From: Wocania arenilitoris
Lineage (GTDB): Bacteria; Bacteroidota; Bacteroidia; Flavobacteriales; Flavobacteriaceae
Assembly: GCF_021728535.1 (NCBI RefSeq)
Contig: NZ_JAKKDU010000015.1
Location: forward strand, 1-64,000
Direction of reading: 5' to 3'
DNA length: 64,000 nt
The position numbers and the translations under genes are program-made. Positions 63,186 to 64,000 of this stretch are shown here, piece after piece. Numbering within the stretch: position 1 is the stretch's first letter; every line of letters begins with the position of its first letter. The notes below the pieces were generated by a model, which worked only from the letters and a program-made list of their open reading frames with translations, was not told the DNA's origin and made no database searches.

Positions 63186-64000
63186 TTAAATTGTTAACAC
63201 CAAAAATTCGCTTTTTAAAGGTTTTAAACTTTCAATTAAACTAGGAATAAGCTGCTCTCCATACCCCAAATAAAACTCAGATAAATTAGAATGTCGCTCT
63301 TGTAAACTACCATTAGGAAATAACTTATTTTGAAGCTCTATCATTCTAGCCACATGGTCTGATAAAGCTTTTTTCTGTGCTTTTAGCAAACGTTTCTCTA
63401 ATGCATCTATTCCTTTTAGTTGTTTTTGTTCTTGTGCTTTAACAGCTCCTAAAAATGATTTATCGGTTTGCTCTGCTAATTGATATAATTCTTCAAATTG
63501 CTTTTTTAATTGTGCTTTTTGTGGAGAAAAATCGATTTCTATATTTGAAATTTGTCTTACTTTTTTATTGATAAAAGCATCTCGTTTTAAAAAAACATCT
63601 GTTTTTGAAATATTTAATTTGTCAAGTTTTTTCTGCTGATTTTTAGTTTGAATTAAAACCGAATTTCGTAACAATAACACTGGAAAAGGTATTTTAACTT
63701 TATTAAAAAACGGCTTTAACTGAAACCAATACGCCAATTCGCCGCCACCACCAATATAGCATAGGTTTGGTAAAATAACTTCTTGATAAAGTGGACGCAT
63801 AATTACATTCGGCGAAAACCGCTCTGGGTGCTCTAAGAGCACTTTTTGTATCTCACTCAAACTCCAAGAAATATCGGTATTTAGTACCCTATAAACCTCA
63901 TCTTCGCAAATAATACGCTCTCGCAAATTTTCTTTTAAATAAAACAAGTTAATCTCTCGTGGATTTACTTGAATTCCATAATCTTTAGAAAGCTTCTCGT
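63186..64000 (-). CDS. bshC: BshC, bacillithiol biosynthesis cysteine-adding enzyme (partial)
   Basis: The gene product adds cysteine to GlcN-malate in the last step of bacillithiol synthesis. TTG 63947 is an internal codon: the frame continues to the window end without a stop and encodes EKLSKDYGIQVNPREINL. About 270 C-terminal residues are visible; the family is about 530 long. Motifs include PNLCYIGGGGELAYW and a coiled-coil segment (about 135-215 of the visible part). It lies upstream of guaA on the same strand. Confidence 0.92.
   Translation of the reverse strand, partial: EKLSKDYGIQVNPREINLFYLKENLRERIICEDEVYRVLNTDISWSLSEIQKVLLEHPERFSPNVIMRPLYQEVILPNLCYIGGGGELAYWFQLKPFFNKVKIPFPVLLLRNSVLIQTKNQQKKLDKLNISKTDVFLKRDAFINKKVRQISNIEIDFSPQKAQLKKQFEELYQLAEQTDKSFLGAVKAQEQKQLKGIDALEKRLLKAQKKALSDHVARMIELQNKLFPNGSLQERHSNLSEFYLGYGEQLIPSLIESLKPLKSEFLVLTI

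Overview
The window is a densely packed chromosomal segment from a member of the Bacteroidota, almost certainly a marine-type Flavobacteriaceae. The evidence is the strong A+T richness, several TTG start codons without Shine-Dalgarno sequences, promoter boxes of the Bacteroidota form TAnnTTTG (once with a correctly spaced TTG), bacillithiol genes (bshA, bshC), and Bacteroidota-type proteins: LptD-like, TamB, a GH3/serine-hydrolase fusion, DUF4159, a GIN-domain protein and an UMF1-type MFS protein. I do not commit to a genus. No gene-free stretch exceeds about 300 bases.

Layout. 1-5.7 kb: the tail of an IS630-type transposase, then bshA, a GH3/beta-lactamase-like fusion and serB (all minus). 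5.9-11.1 kb: a tight minus-strand operon, read as amidase > MCE/MlaD protein > membrane Fe-S protein > small secreted CxxC protein > CCG-type Fe-S protein > two small conserved proteins. The two Fe-S proteins look like an HdrDE/DsrMK-type redox pair whose substrate cannot be read from sequence. 11.2-14.5 kb (plus): an LptD-like protein and RidA. 14.5-24.7 kb (minus): a hybrid histidine kinase, an unusual ABC ATPase, a BadF-type sugar kinase, gap-pfkA, and a giant TamB.

24.9-31 kb (plus): an RNA-modification-rich run: tsaD, a small COX1-like membrane protein, rsmE, DUF4159, a SpoU methyltransferase, an AI-2E family permease and a THUMP-like methyltransferase. 31-35.6 kb (minus): an SH3/coiled-coil protein containing a 480-bp higher-order repeat, a tRNA operon (Ser-GCT, Pro-TGG, Arg-TCT) with a textbook promoter and terminator, and a PgpH-like HD phosphodiesterase. 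35.7-37.8 kb (plus): thiolase and NlpC/P60. 37.8-41.6 kb (minus): gyrA and a TPR protein. 41.9-46.5 kb (plus): clpC, then an ECF sigma / anti-sigma / GIN-repeat operon.

46.5-64 kb: UMF1 transporter and M48 lipoprotein protease (minus), msrB (plus), a degenerate IS200/IS605 element with a frameshifted TnpA and two hairpin ends, a voltage-gated K+ channel-miaA pair (plus), then a long minus-strand series: parC, parE, EamA, SRPBCC, ychF, a LysM/PBP1-like fusion, guaA, and bshC running off the window end.

Most of the window is housekeeping: envelope biogenesis (LptD, TamB, amidase, MCE, GH3, LysM), DNA topology (both type II topoisomerases), glycolysis and RNA modification. The less-explained parts are the HdrDE/DsrMK-like module with its embedded secreted CxxC protein, the COX1-fragment-like protein, the super-repeat in the SH3/coiled-coil gene, and the decayed insertion sequences and small dispersed palindromes.
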